64,000 bases of DNA, from contig NZ_CP011803.1 of assembly GCF_001038625.1 (NCBI RefSeq), forward strand, positions 3,844,001 to 3,908,000. The letters run 5' to 3'. The notes below the pieces were generated by a model that searched no databases, had not been told where the DNA came from, and saw only the letters and a list, made by a program, of their open reading frames with translations. This DNA comes from Clostridium carboxidivorans P7 (lineage in GTDB: Bacteria > Bacillota > Clostridia > Clostridiales > Clostridiaceae). Positions 26,987 through 36,013 of this stretch are shown piece by piece (positions within the stretch are counted from its first letter, which is position 1; every line of letters starts with the position of its first letter). The translations under genes were made by a program, and so were the position numbers.

Positions 26987-27988
26987 TTAAGGTAATTTAC
27001 GACTTTCATTTATTAATATTGCTCCAATAAAGCTTATAAAAAAAGCTTTAATTCCAAATTGCAATGTATTTATAGGTATTGATCTATTTGTACAATACTG
27101 AATAAAGTAATAAAGTATAAATGCATGTGATAAATACACACCATAAGAACTTTTAGAAACATATTGTATTGATTTCATTAATAGATCTTCTTTCCAGTTA
27201 ATACTGAATATAAAAAATGTGAAAATTGTGCTATATATTAACACACTAGGTCTTAAAAATGTAGCAACATAATCTATATCAGAAACGAATTTAGTAGTTA
27301 TTAGTGCTTCATAAATTAGCCCAAAAGTCACTACAATAAATGTAATAAGCACTAATATTCTATATTTAACAGCTTTTTCTTTAATATAATCCATATTCTT
27401 TCCAATAAAAGCACCAAGAGAAAAATAGAAAATCCAATTTAGCATATTTTTTCTCTCGAAAAAGCGTACCAATATACCTGGCAAAGTAAAATAGTGTGTT
27501 GCTACTAAAATACCAGTAGTTATTGCAAAAGTTACAAGTAAACTCCACTTAGAACCTATAAACTTATATATAAAAGGAAAAAACAAATAGAATTCTACAA
27601 TTATAGGTACAAAGTAAAGATGATAATATACATTTCCAAAGATGATATCATTACCTGATTTATATATATTAAAGGCCTTGGTTACAAATACAATATATAT
27701 AACACACCATACTAAATATCTAGGCACAGTTTTATAAAGTCTATGTGAAAGGTATTTGAAATATCCCTTATCTTTTTTATATGTATTAATAAGCCCCATG
27801 CCAGATAAAATTATAAAGGCTGGCACAGAAAATCTACTAAGCTGATTAATAATTAAAAATCCTTTATAAGTATTAGAATTTACATTTGTCCTATATAAAA
27901 TTGTTGCAGAAACATGAATAAGTATTACGCTAATAGTAGCTAAAGTTCTTATAACTTCCATTTCCAAAATGCGTCTTTTACTGCTAAT
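26987..27988 (-). CDS. Acyltransferase-3-family membrane protein
   Basis: This integral membrane O-acyltransferase-type protein has about ten hydrophobic segments and typically decorates surface sugars with acetyl or succinyl groups. The N-terminus KRRILEMEVIRTLATISVILIHVSA is the family signature (R and H, equivalent to RxxA...H). The first canonical start in frame is TTG at 27967, but no ribosome site precedes it and it would cut off KRRI. An ATT at 27988 lies 6 nt after GGAGGTGA and gives the full motif with 7 more residues, so I place the start there. A pipeline would probably choose 27967. Confidence 0.85.
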   Translation of the reverse strand: MSSKRRILEMEVIRTLATISVILIHVSATILYRTNVNSNTYKGFLIINQLSRFSVPAFIILSGMGLINTYKKDKGYFKYLSHRLYKTVPRYLVWCVIYIVFVTKAFNIYKSGNDIIFGNVYYHLYFVPIIVEFYLFFPFIYKFIGSKWSLLVTFAITTGILVATHYFTLPGILVRFFERKNMLNWIFYFSLGAFIGKNMDYIKEKAVKYRILVLITFIVVTFGLIYEALITTKFVSDIDYVATFLRPSVLIYSTIFTFFIFSINWKEDLLMKSIQYVSKSSYGVYLSHAFILYYFIQYCTNRSIPINTLQFGIKAFFISFIGAILINESRKLP

Positions 27989-28017
27989 TTTCTGTCACCT
28001 CCTTCTACACACATTAC

Positions 28018-29253
28018 CTAAAATATACTTTCTCTGCTGCTTTCCCTTATTACTATTGCTTGGGAAATAGCTAAAAGTATCCAAAAATAAGCGGTAGTTT
28101 TAGGCACAAAAAATAAATTGTCAGATATATTCATAAAATAAAATCCTACCATTGAAGCAAAAATTCCTGTACAAAAATATCTATATAATTTATCTTTAGC
28201 ACTTGAAGCTGCTTGTTTTACTCTTAAAAGAGAAAATACCAACATACAAACAAATGATAATATACCCAAAATACCTAATTCACTAGTAACTTTCAAATAT
28301 GAATTATGAGATGGTCTATGAGTAAACCATGGATATTTTAATTCTGGATATTTCTTTACATATGTATCATACAAACTAACATAATTACCATTACCTACTC
28401 CTAATATCGGATGCTCTTTTATCATTTTTAAAGCTGTTTTCCATAAGTAAATTCTAGATTCATTTTGTGATGAATTAGCAATATCTAAAATTCTATGACT
28501 GATTTTAGGTATAAATAATGAAATAACTGCTGCTGGGCCTATTATAAATATCAATTTCCAGCTAAATATTATAGCTAATATAATCGCTCCTATTGCAACT
28601 CCAATAAATGCATTACGCGACCAAGTTAACACTATATCAACTACTATAATCATTGATATTAACGAATAAATAGACTTTTTAATTTTATTTTTTTCATATA
28701 TTGTAAGCATTATTATTGGAAATAAAGCTAATACCAAAAATGCTCCTAAATTATTTGGATTATCTAATGTTGCTTCTATTTTTTTATCTGTATAAGAATA
28801 CTTCATAAATTCTGCACTTAATCCAAATCCAGTAAAATACTGATATATTCCAAACACACAGATAGAAAAAACAGAAAATACATATGAATTTATTATCCCT
28901 CTAATATACCTTTTATAATTACACTCATATTTAATTATAAAAAATAAAATCACATATGATAAAAATCTAGCACTCTCATTTAATGCTATTTTCTTGTCAA
29001 AAGCATAACTTGTAGATATAATCATTACTAAAAATAATACACTCATGGATATGCTTAAATAATCATGAAAAAAACTTTTAATATCCAAAAACATTTTTTG
29101 TCTGCTTTTGGAGGATAAAATTAATTTTAATATATATATGAGTATTATTAATGCTAATATTCCGTCACCATATGTAGTCTTTCCTTGTTGCCAGGGAAGT
29201 ATGATTATATAAATGCACATAAATATATACAAAACATTTTCCAAAATCTTCAT
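28018..29253 (-). CDS. O-antigen ligase/polymerase-family membrane protein (downstream copy)
   Basis: The 411-residue polytopic protein has about eleven transmembrane segments and a large extracytoplasmic loop. The motif RIYLWKTALKMIKEHPILGVGNGNY followed by HRPSHNSYLKVTSELGILG is typical of the Wzy_C/O-antigen ligase domain. In Gram-positives such proteins polymerise or transfer lipid-linked repeat units. ATG 29253 is preceded by GGAGAG at 10 nt; a longer in-frame start at 29289 lacks support. It is paired with the MurJ-type flippase gene upstream (29363). Confidence 0.88.
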   Translation of the reverse strand: MKILENVLYIFMCIYIIILPWQQGKTTYGDGILALIILIYILKLILSSKSRQKMFLDIKSFFHDYLSISMSVLFLVMIISTSYAFDKKIALNESARFLSYVILFFIIKYECNYKRYIRGIINSYVFSVFSICVFGIYQYFTGFGLSAEFMKYSYTDKKIEATLDNPNNLGAFLVLALFPIIMLTIYEKNKIKKSIYSLISMIIVVDIVLTWSRNAFIGVAIGAIILAIIFSWKLIFIIGPAAVISLFIPKISHRILDIANSSQNESRIYLWKTALKMIKEHPILGVGNGNYVSLYDTYVKKYPELKYPWFTHRPSHNSYLKVTSELGILGILSFVCMLVFSLLRVKQAASSAKDKLYRYFCTGIFASMVGFYFMNISDNLFFVPKTTAYFWILLAISQAIVIRESSRESIF

Positions 29254-29362
29254 TTTACACACTCTCTCCAATAAAATAATAGTTACCAAACCCCATTACC
29301 TAATATATCAAATAGTTCCTTAAGTTTCAACGCTTATATAAATTATTAAATCTATATTAACA

Positions 29363-30913
29363 TTATCTTCTTCTTATTTTTTGTTTCACAAGTGATATCA
29401 TGTACATATATTCTTCTATTTTAAACAAATGAATACATGCCATATAAACCCCAGTTCCTATAAAAAATGACATTATTATTGATAGTATACTAGCCTTCAG
29501 CTCTGATGCAATTAATAACATGCAAAACTTATTTACCCCAAAAATAAATACTCCCATAATTAGCGAAGCAAAAATAGTTTTTGCTAATACATTAAATATT
29601 TTTCTTACATCAATATTTCCAATCTTTTTATTTAAGCTAATAAGCATTCCTATAGTAACAATAATCGAAGATATTGTAGTTGCCAAAGTTAATCCTGATA
29701 CTTGCATATACTTTGCTATAAATATATTTATAACTATATTTATCAATATTCCTACAAAGCTATTTATCATTGGTGTTTTTGTATCTTTAATAGAATAAAA
29801 TGCTTTATTTAAAATGTCCCTTATTCCATAAAAAATCATAGCAGGACAATAAAATAATAGCGCACTTGAAGTAAGCTTTGCTGCACTACTTGTAAAGGCT
29901 CCTCTTTTAAATATGATACTTATAAGAGGCTGTCTTAATACTGCTATAGCCACTGCTGCTGGTACCATTATAAGTACAATTATATTTATTGCTCTTTTTA
30001 CTGCAATTTTATATTCTGTTTTATCCTCTCTTGCTGCTAATTCTGACATAGTTGGATACACTATCATTGCTATTCCTATAGCAAAAACTTCATATGCTAA
30101 TGTATTAATTTTATTAGCACAATCTAAAATAGTAGCAGCTCCAGAAAATATATTTATAGCAAAGGATCTGTTTACAAACACATTTAATTGAATTAATGAT
30201 GTACTTATAATAACAGGTATCATAAGCTTAAACATATTAAGCATTTCACTATCTTTAAAGTTTATGTATCCTTGATACTTATATCCTAGTTTTTTATACT
30301 TAGGTACATTAATTATAAATTGTGCAAAAAATCCTATAACTGTAGCTACTGCAAAGCCTTTTATCCCATATCTAGCTGTCAAAAATATAAGATATATTAT
30401 ATACACTGCATTGGATACAAAAGCCATAGCCGCTGGTTCATAAAATTCATTATGACATTGAAGCACTCCTGTAACTATACTCTGAAGACTTACAAATATT
30501 AAAGACAACAACATAATTCTTGTCATTTCCACAGACATTTTAAATACGTTAGGATTATTTACAAAATCATGAGCAAATATATAAATTATGTTTTTAGTAA
30601 AAATAATCAATATAATAGTAACTACAATGGTAACTATTGATGATACATTTATAACATTATTTACAAACTTATCTCTTATTTTCTTAGCGCTTTTTTGTAA
30701 ATGCTCTGTATGTACAGGTATAAAAGTAGTAGTTAGTCCATAACTTATGGTAGTAAGCAAATAAACTATCCCTAATGCAAAGTTGTATATATCCGTAGTA
30801 TAATTTGCTCCAAACTTTGCTGCAATTAATGAATCTCTCACTAATGCCAGTACCTTACCTAAAATTATAAACACCATAACTAATATGGACTTTTTTATCA
30901 TTTTTTTAGTCAT
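29363..30913 (-). CDS. MurJ/MviN-family lipid flippase (downstream copy)
   Basis: The 516-residue protein has about fourteen transmembrane helices and belongs to the MOP exporter superfamily. Family marks are GKVLALVRDSLIAAKFGANYTTDIYN at the N-terminus, the LRQPLISIIFKRGAFTSSAAKLTSSAL loop, and FYSIKDTKTPMINSFVG. MurJ flips lipid II; here the context is a polysaccharide locus with no Wzx-type gene, so this paralogue may flip the locus's repeat unit. A second copy lies at 34460, and the two share these motifs closely, suggesting an old duplication. Confidence 0.93.
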   Translation of the reverse strand: MTKKMIKKSILVMVFIILGKVLALVRDSLIAAKFGANYTTDIYNFALGIVYLLTTISYGLTTTFIPVHTEHLQKSAKKIRDKFVNNVINVSSIVTIVVTIILIIFTKNIIYIFAHDFVNNPNVFKMSVEMTRIMLLSLIFVSLQSIVTGVLQCHNEFYEPAAMAFVSNAVYIIYLIFLTARYGIKGFAVATVIGFFAQFIINVPKYKKLGYKYQGYINFKDSEMLNMFKLMIPVIISTSLIQLNVFVNRSFAINIFSGAATILDCANKINTLAYEVFAIGIAMIVYPTMSELAAREDKTEYKIAVKRAINIIVLIMVPAAVAIAVLRQPLISIIFKRGAFTSSAAKLTSSALLFYCPAMIFYGIRDILNKAFYSIKDTKTPMINSFVGILINIVINIFIAKYMQVSGLTLATTISSIIVTIGMLISLNKKIGNIDVRKIFNVLAKTIFASLIMGVFIFGVNKFCMLLIASELKASILSIIMSFFIGTGVYMACIHLFKIEEYMYMISLVKQKIRRR

Positions 30914-30933
30914 TGATTTTCACTCCACCTATG

Positions 30934-32028
30934 TCACTCTGACAGTATTTGTTTATAAAAATTATAATATCCATCACAAAATGTATTCATAGAATATTGT
31001 TTTTTCACAAGTTCATATAAATTCTGTCCTTTATCCCTTAACATATCCTTATTTTCATATGCTGATTTCATTTTTAAATATATATCTTCTACTGACTTTG
31101 GATCTATTAAAAATCCTGTTTCATCATTTATACACTCATTTATGTCACCTACATCTGAACATATAGCCGCTCTTTTAGCTGCACCACTTTCTAATATAAC
31201 AATAGGAGGTGACCCACCTTCATTAAATGATGTAAGTATGCTTATATCTGATGCATTTATAAAATCTACCACATTGCTTTGAAATCCGGTAAAAATAACT
31301 TTATCTTTAATTGATAATTCATTGCATTTTTCCTCTAAAACAGATTTAAGCTCTCCATCCCCAATTAATAAAAGTTTTGTATTAGAATATTCATTATTCA
31401 ATTTATTAAAAGCTTCTATACAAATCAAATGATTTTTTATAGGGTGCATTCTTGCCACCATTACATACACAAAATCTTCCTTACTTATATCATATTTATT
31501 TCTTATTTTATCTTTGTCATTTAAAATATTTATTTCTTCTAAATCAATTCCATTATTAACAACAGTCTTTTTTCCAGTAAAGTTACTTTGCTCCAAAAGC
31601 TTTTTTATATATTTTGAAACACATATATAATAAGGAAAACTTTTTAAACCTAATTTACTTAATGGTGTAAAAAATAAATACTTTAACTTGTTATTTAAGA
31701 AATCATATCTGTAATCACTATGAACAGTAGCAGCACAAGGTTTAATAAGCTTTTTCTTCATTATATAGTGCATAAAAAATGCCTTAGCTCCATGGAAATT
31801 TATAATATCCACATTATTTTCTTTTACATAATCACAAATTTGATTATTTCTCAAACTTTCAATTAATATTACCTCTATTCCCATACTCCTGGCATTATCA
31901 TATAATTCACCTTTTCCTATACACCCAATGACAGTATCAAACTTACCCTTTGAATAAACACATAAATTTAATACGTGTTTTCCACCACCACCATTATCAT
32001 TTCCTGATATAATCTGTAGAACTTTAAT
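30934..32028 (-). CDS. Family 4 (GT-B) glycosyltransferase
   Basis: The protein is about 364 residues with a GT-B fold. The N-terminal Rossmann half begins KVLQIISGNDNGGGGKHVLNL. The C-terminal donor-binding half carries YVMVARMHPIKNHLICIEAF and LLIGDGELKSVLEEK, with the nucleotide-sugar ExxxxxxxE region in TSFNEGGSPPIVILESGAAK. The expected start MKVLQ has ATT in place of ATG at 32028, 5 nt after AGGTGA. The only canonical upstream codon is GTG at 32037, which lies inside that ribosome site. The substrate cannot be read; it is one of three GT4 enzymes in the locus. Confidence 0.9.
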   Translation of the reverse strand: MKVLQIISGNDNGGGGKHVLNLCVYSKGKFDTVIGCIGKGELYDNARSMGIEVILIESLRNNQICDYVKENNVDIINFHGAKAFFMHYIMKKKLIKPCAATVHSDYRYDFLNNKLKYLFFTPLSKLGLKSFPYYICVSKYIKKLLEQSNFTGKKTVVNNGIDLEEINILNDKDKIRNKYDISKEDFVYVMVARMHPIKNHLICIEAFNKLNNEYSNTKLLLIGDGELKSVLEEKCNELSIKDKVIFTGFQSNVVDFINASDISILTSFNEGGSPPIVILESGAAKRAAICSDVGDINECINDETGFLIDPKSVEDIYLKMKSAYENKDMLRDKGQNLYELVKKQYSMNTFCDGYYNFYKQILSE

Positions 32029-32099
32029 ATAAATCACCTGCCTAATGCATATAACACAGTATGTACTTGGCTATATACATAAAATATATAAATATAGCT

Positions 32100-32124
32100 T
32101 TGGCATGCAGTATTTGCATGCCAA
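32100..32124 (-). repeat. Perfect hairpin between two glycosyltransferase genes
   Basis: TTGGCATGCA and TGCATGCCAA (10 bp) flank GTATT. It lies 8 bp after the stop of the 32133 gene on the minus strand and is followed by AT-rich sequence without a clean U-run. Probably an intra-operon attenuator or RNA-processing site. Confidence 0.5.
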
Positions 32125-32132
32125 CATTCTTA

Positions 32133-33353
32133 CTATTTTAAATTTAATAATATTTTTTCAAGCTTTCTAGCTATAGCTTCCCTTGCATAATGCTCCATTA
32201 CATACTTTCTTCCGTTTTGTCCAAGTTTAGTTCTTAGCTCTGGATCTTTATATAATTTTAAAACAGCTTCTGCAATCTCTTTAGAATTTTCTGGTTCAAC
32301 AGTAATTCCAGCTTGAGCATCATTTATAAGTTTCTCAGCTTCACCTTCTACAGCTAAAACTATAGGTAATTCTGAAGCTAGTGATTCAAACATTTTAGAA
32401 GGTAATGCTCCTTTGAATAAATCCAGCTTCTTCAAAGGTATAATTGTGGCATCCATAGATGCTACTATTCTAGGCATTTTAGGTTTTGATTGTACTGGCA
32501 TAAAAGTTACATTATTAAGTCCCTTTTCCTTTACCATATCAATTAATTTCTGTTTTTCAGGCCCATCACCGAAAAATAAAAATTGTATATCTTTATGTTC
32601 TCTTAAAATATCCGCTGCCTCTATGATTACTTCTAGCCCTTGAGCTATACCATGAATACCAGCATAGCATATAGCAAATTTACCATCAACACCTAGTTCT
32701 TTTCTAAATTCTTCATCTCTATTTTCTCTTTTAAAGAATTCTGTATCTACACCGTTCGTTATAAGGTGTACTTTATTTTTATCGAATCCTCTGTTAACTA
32801 TATTATCTACTATTCCCTTAGTTTGTCCTGTAACTGCATGTGCTTTCTTATAGCAAAATTCTTCAAGCCATGTGGATAAACTAATTAATAATTTATTATG
32901 AAGTACTCCAAGCTTTACAGCAGATTCAGGCCATAGATCAGATATATTAAAAATAAACTTTGCTTTTTTTCTCTTAGCTAAAATATAACCTGACCATCCC
33001 AAAAATAGCGGAGGTGATTCTGTTATTATTGCATCCTGCTTATCTATGTACTTTGATCCTGTAAGCACTGATGAAAATGTAAATGATAAATAGTTTCTAA
33101 GTCTTTTTGTAAAACTTTTATCCTTTGTTGCATAAATACTTGTACGAACTATTTTTATTCCATCTATTTCTTCAAGAACAACTTTTTTATCTCTGTATCC
33201 TTCAAATATTTCCCCTTTAGGATAGTTAGGCATAGCAGTTAATATCGTAACTTCATGGTTAAACTTTTTTAACTGTTTAGCAAACTCAAAAATTCTATTT
33301 TGAGGAGCTCCAACTTCTGGAGGACAATATTGAGTTAAAAATAAGATTTTCAT
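32133..33353 (-). CDS. Family 4 glycosyltransferase (WbuB/WcaI-like)
   Basis: The 406-residue GT-B enzyme has an N-terminus, MKILFLTQYCPPEVGAPQNRIFEFAKQL, typical of the WcaI/WbuB branch, which often adds fucosamine- or quinovosamine-type sugars in O-antigen synthesis. The C-terminal half shows CYAGIHGIAQGLEVIIEAADIL, FLFFGDGPEKQKL and PSKMFESLASELPIVLAVEGEA, with the conserved glutamates. With the 4,6-dehydratase and epimerase genes of the locus, a deoxy-aminosugar donor is plausible. It is 11 bp from wecB on its 5' side and probably cotranscribed with it. AAGGAGTGG precedes the ATG. Confidence 0.92.
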   Translation of the reverse strand: MKILFLTQYCPPEVGAPQNRIFEFAKQLKKFNHEVTILTAMPNYPKGEIFEGYRDKKVVLEEIDGIKIVRTSIYATKDKSFTKRLRNYLSFTFSSVLTGSKYIDKQDAIITESPPLFLGWSGYILAKRKKAKFIFNISDLWPESAVKLGVLHNKLLISLSTWLEEFCYKKAHAVTGQTKGIVDNIVNRGFDKNKVHLITNGVDTEFFKRENRDEEFRKELGVDGKFAICYAGIHGIAQGLEVIIEAADILREHKDIQFLFFGDGPEKQKLIDMVKEKGLNNVTFMPVQSKPKMPRIVASMDATIIPLKKLDLFKGALPSKMFESLASELPIVLAVEGEAEKLINDAQAGITVEPENSKEIAEAVLKLYKDPELRTKLGQNGRKYVMEHYAREAIARKLEKILLNLK

Positions 33354-33364
33354 TTTTCCACTCC

Positions 33365-34417
33365 TTATTTTCCTATTATCTCTAGTATTTTGTGTCCAGC
33401 TTTTCCATCTCCAAATATGTCCTTTTGCTGCTCTTTTGGCTCAAAATTAACTATTGAATCAAGTATTTTATTTTTATCTGTTCCTACAACCTTATTCCAT
33501 CCATTTTGAACTGTTTCAACCCATTCAGTTTCATCTCTCATAGTTACACATGGTTTCTTTAAGAAGAAAGCTTCCTTTTGAACTCCACCGCTGTCTGTTA
33601 CTATTTTTTGTGAATTCATCTCTAAATTTATCATTTCAAGATATCCTACAGGTTCTATTACTTTTACATTTTCATTAAATTTTAGTCCATAATCACTAAT
33701 ATATTTTTTAGTTCTTGGGTGCATAGGCAATATTACTGTTTTACCACTTTCATTTAATGCTTCAATTATATTTTTCAATCTATTTATATCATTGGTATTT
33801 TCTGCCCTATGTATGGTAGTTAGGATATATTCATTCTTGTTAACTTTAAGTTCATTAATTATGTTAGATTTATCTTCAGCTAAACCTTTAAAATGAAGTA
33901 CAGCATCAAACATTACATCTCCAACATTATGAACTCCCTTGGTTATGCCTTCATTTTTAAGATTTTCTATAGCTGAAGTTGTAGGTACAAATAAGAACTT
34001 TGAAATGTGATCTGTCAAAATTCTATTTTGCTCTTCAGGCATAGTCATATTAAAACTTCTAAGTCCAGCCTCTACATGAGCTACTGGAATTAAAAGCTTA
34101 CTAGCACACAACGCTCCTGCTAATGTAGAATTAGTATCTCCATATACTAAAACCAAATCTGGTTTTTCCTTTAAATATATTTCTTCCAACTTAATAAGCA
34201 TTGTTCCTGTTTGATGTCCATGATTACCTGAACCAACTTCTAAGTTATAGTCTGGTTTAGGTATTTTTAGTTCATCAAAAAATACTTTAGACATATTTTC
34301 GTCATAATGTTGACCTGTATGAATAAGTATTTCCTCATGCTGCTTTCTTATAACATTAGATACAGCTGCAGCTTTTATGAATTGTGGTCTTGCTCCAACC
34401 ACTGTTAATATCTTCAT
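33365..34417 (-). CDS. wecB: Non-hydrolysing UDP-GlcNAc 2-epimerase (WecB/WbpI type)
   Basis: The 350-residue cytosolic epimerase interconverts UDP-GlcNAc and UDP-ManNAc, or C2 epimers of the diacetamido-uronic acid in the WbpI branch. Signatures are VVGARPQFIKAAAVS, HTGQHYDENMS, VYGDTNSTLAGAL, HVEAGLRSFNMTMPEEQNR and the C-terminal TDSGGVQKEAFFLKKPCVTMRDETEW. The presence of WbpA-, WbpB- and WbpD-like genes in the locus makes the WbpI role (a ManNAc(3NAc)A-type sugar) as likely as simple ManNAc supply; sequence reading alone cannot separate them. Confidence 0.94.
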   Translation of the reverse strand: MKILTVVGARPQFIKAAAVSNVIRKQHEEILIHTGQHYDENMSKVFFDELKIPKPDYNLEVGSGNHGHQTGTMLIKLEEIYLKEKPDLVLVYGDTNSTLAGALCASKLLIPVAHVEAGLRSFNMTMPEEQNRILTDHISKFLFVPTTSAIENLKNEGITKGVHNVGDVMFDAVLHFKGLAEDKSNIINELKVNKNEYILTTIHRAENTNDINRLKNIIEALNESGKTVILPMHPRTKKYISDYGLKFNENVKVIEPVGYLEMINLEMNSQKIVTDSGGVQKEAFFLKKPCVTMRDETEWVETVQNGWNKVVGTDKNKILDSIVNFEPKEQQKDIFGDGKAGHKILEIIGK

Positions 34418-34459
34418 ACTTCTTCCTCCTATTTGAAAAGCCTTTCTAATATTTTTGAC

Positions 34460-36001
34460 TTATACTGCTTTTCTAAACATTATCATTTCCTTTAGTTTAA
34501 TAATTTCTTCCATCCTTACTATAAATGCAGTTATTATAAATACAATAACTCCAGCAAATGAAGAAATTAATATTTTAATGAATACTGACACTGTTGATAC
34601 ATATTTTAAATCCAACACTCTATTTAAATAATATATAACTATTAGCATAACAGCTGAAGCAATAATGGTTTTTATTGCAGTTATAAGTATCTTCTTACCA
34701 TTCATACTTCCTATTTTTCTTCTCAAACTGAAAATAAGTAATGCACAAGCTATATACATAGATGTAGCATTAGCTAAAGCTAATCCTTTAAGTCCTAGAA
34801 AATATTTATATATAAATATTAATATTATATTTAATACAAGTGATATAGCACTATTTATCATTGGAGTCTTTGTATCCTGCAGTGTATAATAGGCTTTACA
34901 TACAAAATCTCTTAACCCAAAAGCTAAAAGTCCTAATGAATAAAAACATAATACACTAGAAGTTATATCCGTAGCACTTCTAGTAAATGCTCCTCTTTCA
35001 AACAATATATAAATAATAGGTTTACTTTGCATCATTACAATTAAAGACATAGGCAATATAAACACTATTAATGTACATATGGATTCACTTAAAGTAGATT
35101 TCATTTCCTTCATCTCATTATTGGCTGTTTGTCTTGCCATCTTGGGATAAATTACTGTAGATATAGCCACTACAAATATATCTACAAATAAAGCAAAAAC
35201 TCTATAAGCATAAGTTAGGGATGATAAACTTCCCGCACTATAGCCCGTAGCTACTCCCCTCTCAACAAATGTATTAATTTGCTGAACTCCTGTTCCTAAA
35301 ATAACAGGAATAAGCATTAAACACATTCTTTTAAGCATAGGATCTCTAAAATTTATTTTAAAGCTATGTCTTAATCCAATTTTTACCACATACGGTATTT
35401 GAGGTAGTATTTGAATTGCAGTTGCAATAAGAGTTATTATGGTAAATCCCATTACGCCATATTTTTTACCAAAAATAAATAAATATCCAATTATAAGCAC
35501 ATTAAACGGAAGCGCTACTAAAGAAGGTACTGCAAAATTATTTTCAGATTGCAGCATGGCATTAAATATGTATAATACTGCATTAACTGTAAGTGTAGGT
35601 ATTAATATAATAGTAAGTAATTTTGTAAATTGAAGCTTATCACCTACAAATCCTGGATTTAAAAGAGACACTATAGGATTTATAAAAATTACACACATTA
35701 CAGATATAATTACAGTTATTAATATAAAGAAATTCAAAACATTGCTTACAAATTCACATGCTTCTTTCTTACCTTGTTTCCTCTTTTCATTATAAAGTGG
35801 AATTAGAGTCGTAGTGATTGCCGCTCCTATCATTATAAATAACACCATTGGAAGGTTAGATGCTGCATTATACGCATCTAACTCTATAGTTCCAAACTTT
35901 GCAGCTGTTACACTGTCCCTTAATAGTCCAAGTATCTTGCTTATAAAAGTACATGCAACTATTATAGTAGCACTTTTTACTAATTTATTTCTATCGCTCA
36001 T
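34460..36001 (-). CDS. MurJ/MviN-family lipid flippase (upstream copy)
   Basis: The 513-residue polytopic MOP-superfamily protein opens KSATIIVACTFISKILGLLRDSVTAAKFGTIELDAYN, with the loop MQSKPIIYILFERGAFTRSATDITSSVL and AYYTLQDTKTPMINSAIS. The same motif set occurs in the copy at 29363. It lies 13 bp downstream of an O-antigen polymerase-type gene, the mirror image of the pairing of the other copy. The likely role is flipping lipid-linked intermediates to the outer membrane face. Start ATG with AAAAGGTG. Confidence 0.93.
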   Translation of the reverse strand: MSDRNKLVKSATIIVACTFISKILGLLRDSVTAAKFGTIELDAYNAASNLPMVLFIMIGAAITTTLIPLYNEKRKQGKKEACEFVSNVLNFFILITVIISVMCVIFINPIVSLLNPGFVGDKLQFTKLLTIILIPTLTVNAVLYIFNAMLQSENNFAVPSLVALPFNVLIIGYLFIFGKKYGVMGFTIITLIATAIQILPQIPYVVKIGLRHSFKINFRDPMLKRMCLMLIPVILGTGVQQINTFVERGVATGYSAGSLSSLTYAYRVFALFVDIFVVAISTVIYPKMARQTANNEMKEMKSTLSESICTLIVFILPMSLIVMMQSKPIIYILFERGAFTRSATDITSSVLCFYSLGLLAFGLRDFVCKAYYTLQDTKTPMINSAISLVLNIILIFIYKYFLGLKGLALANATSMYIACALLIFSLRRKIGSMNGKKILITAIKTIIASAVMLIVIYYLNRVLDLKYVSTVSVFIKILISSFAGVIVFIITAFIVRMEEIIKLKEMIMFRKAV

Positions 36002-36013
36002 TTTTTCACCTTT

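Noticed and set aside
32100..32117. TTGGCATGCAGTATTTGCA as a second sigma-54 promoter
   Set aside because: GG and GC are 12 nt apart instead of 10, and the sequence is fully explained by a perfect hairpin between two genes of one operon.
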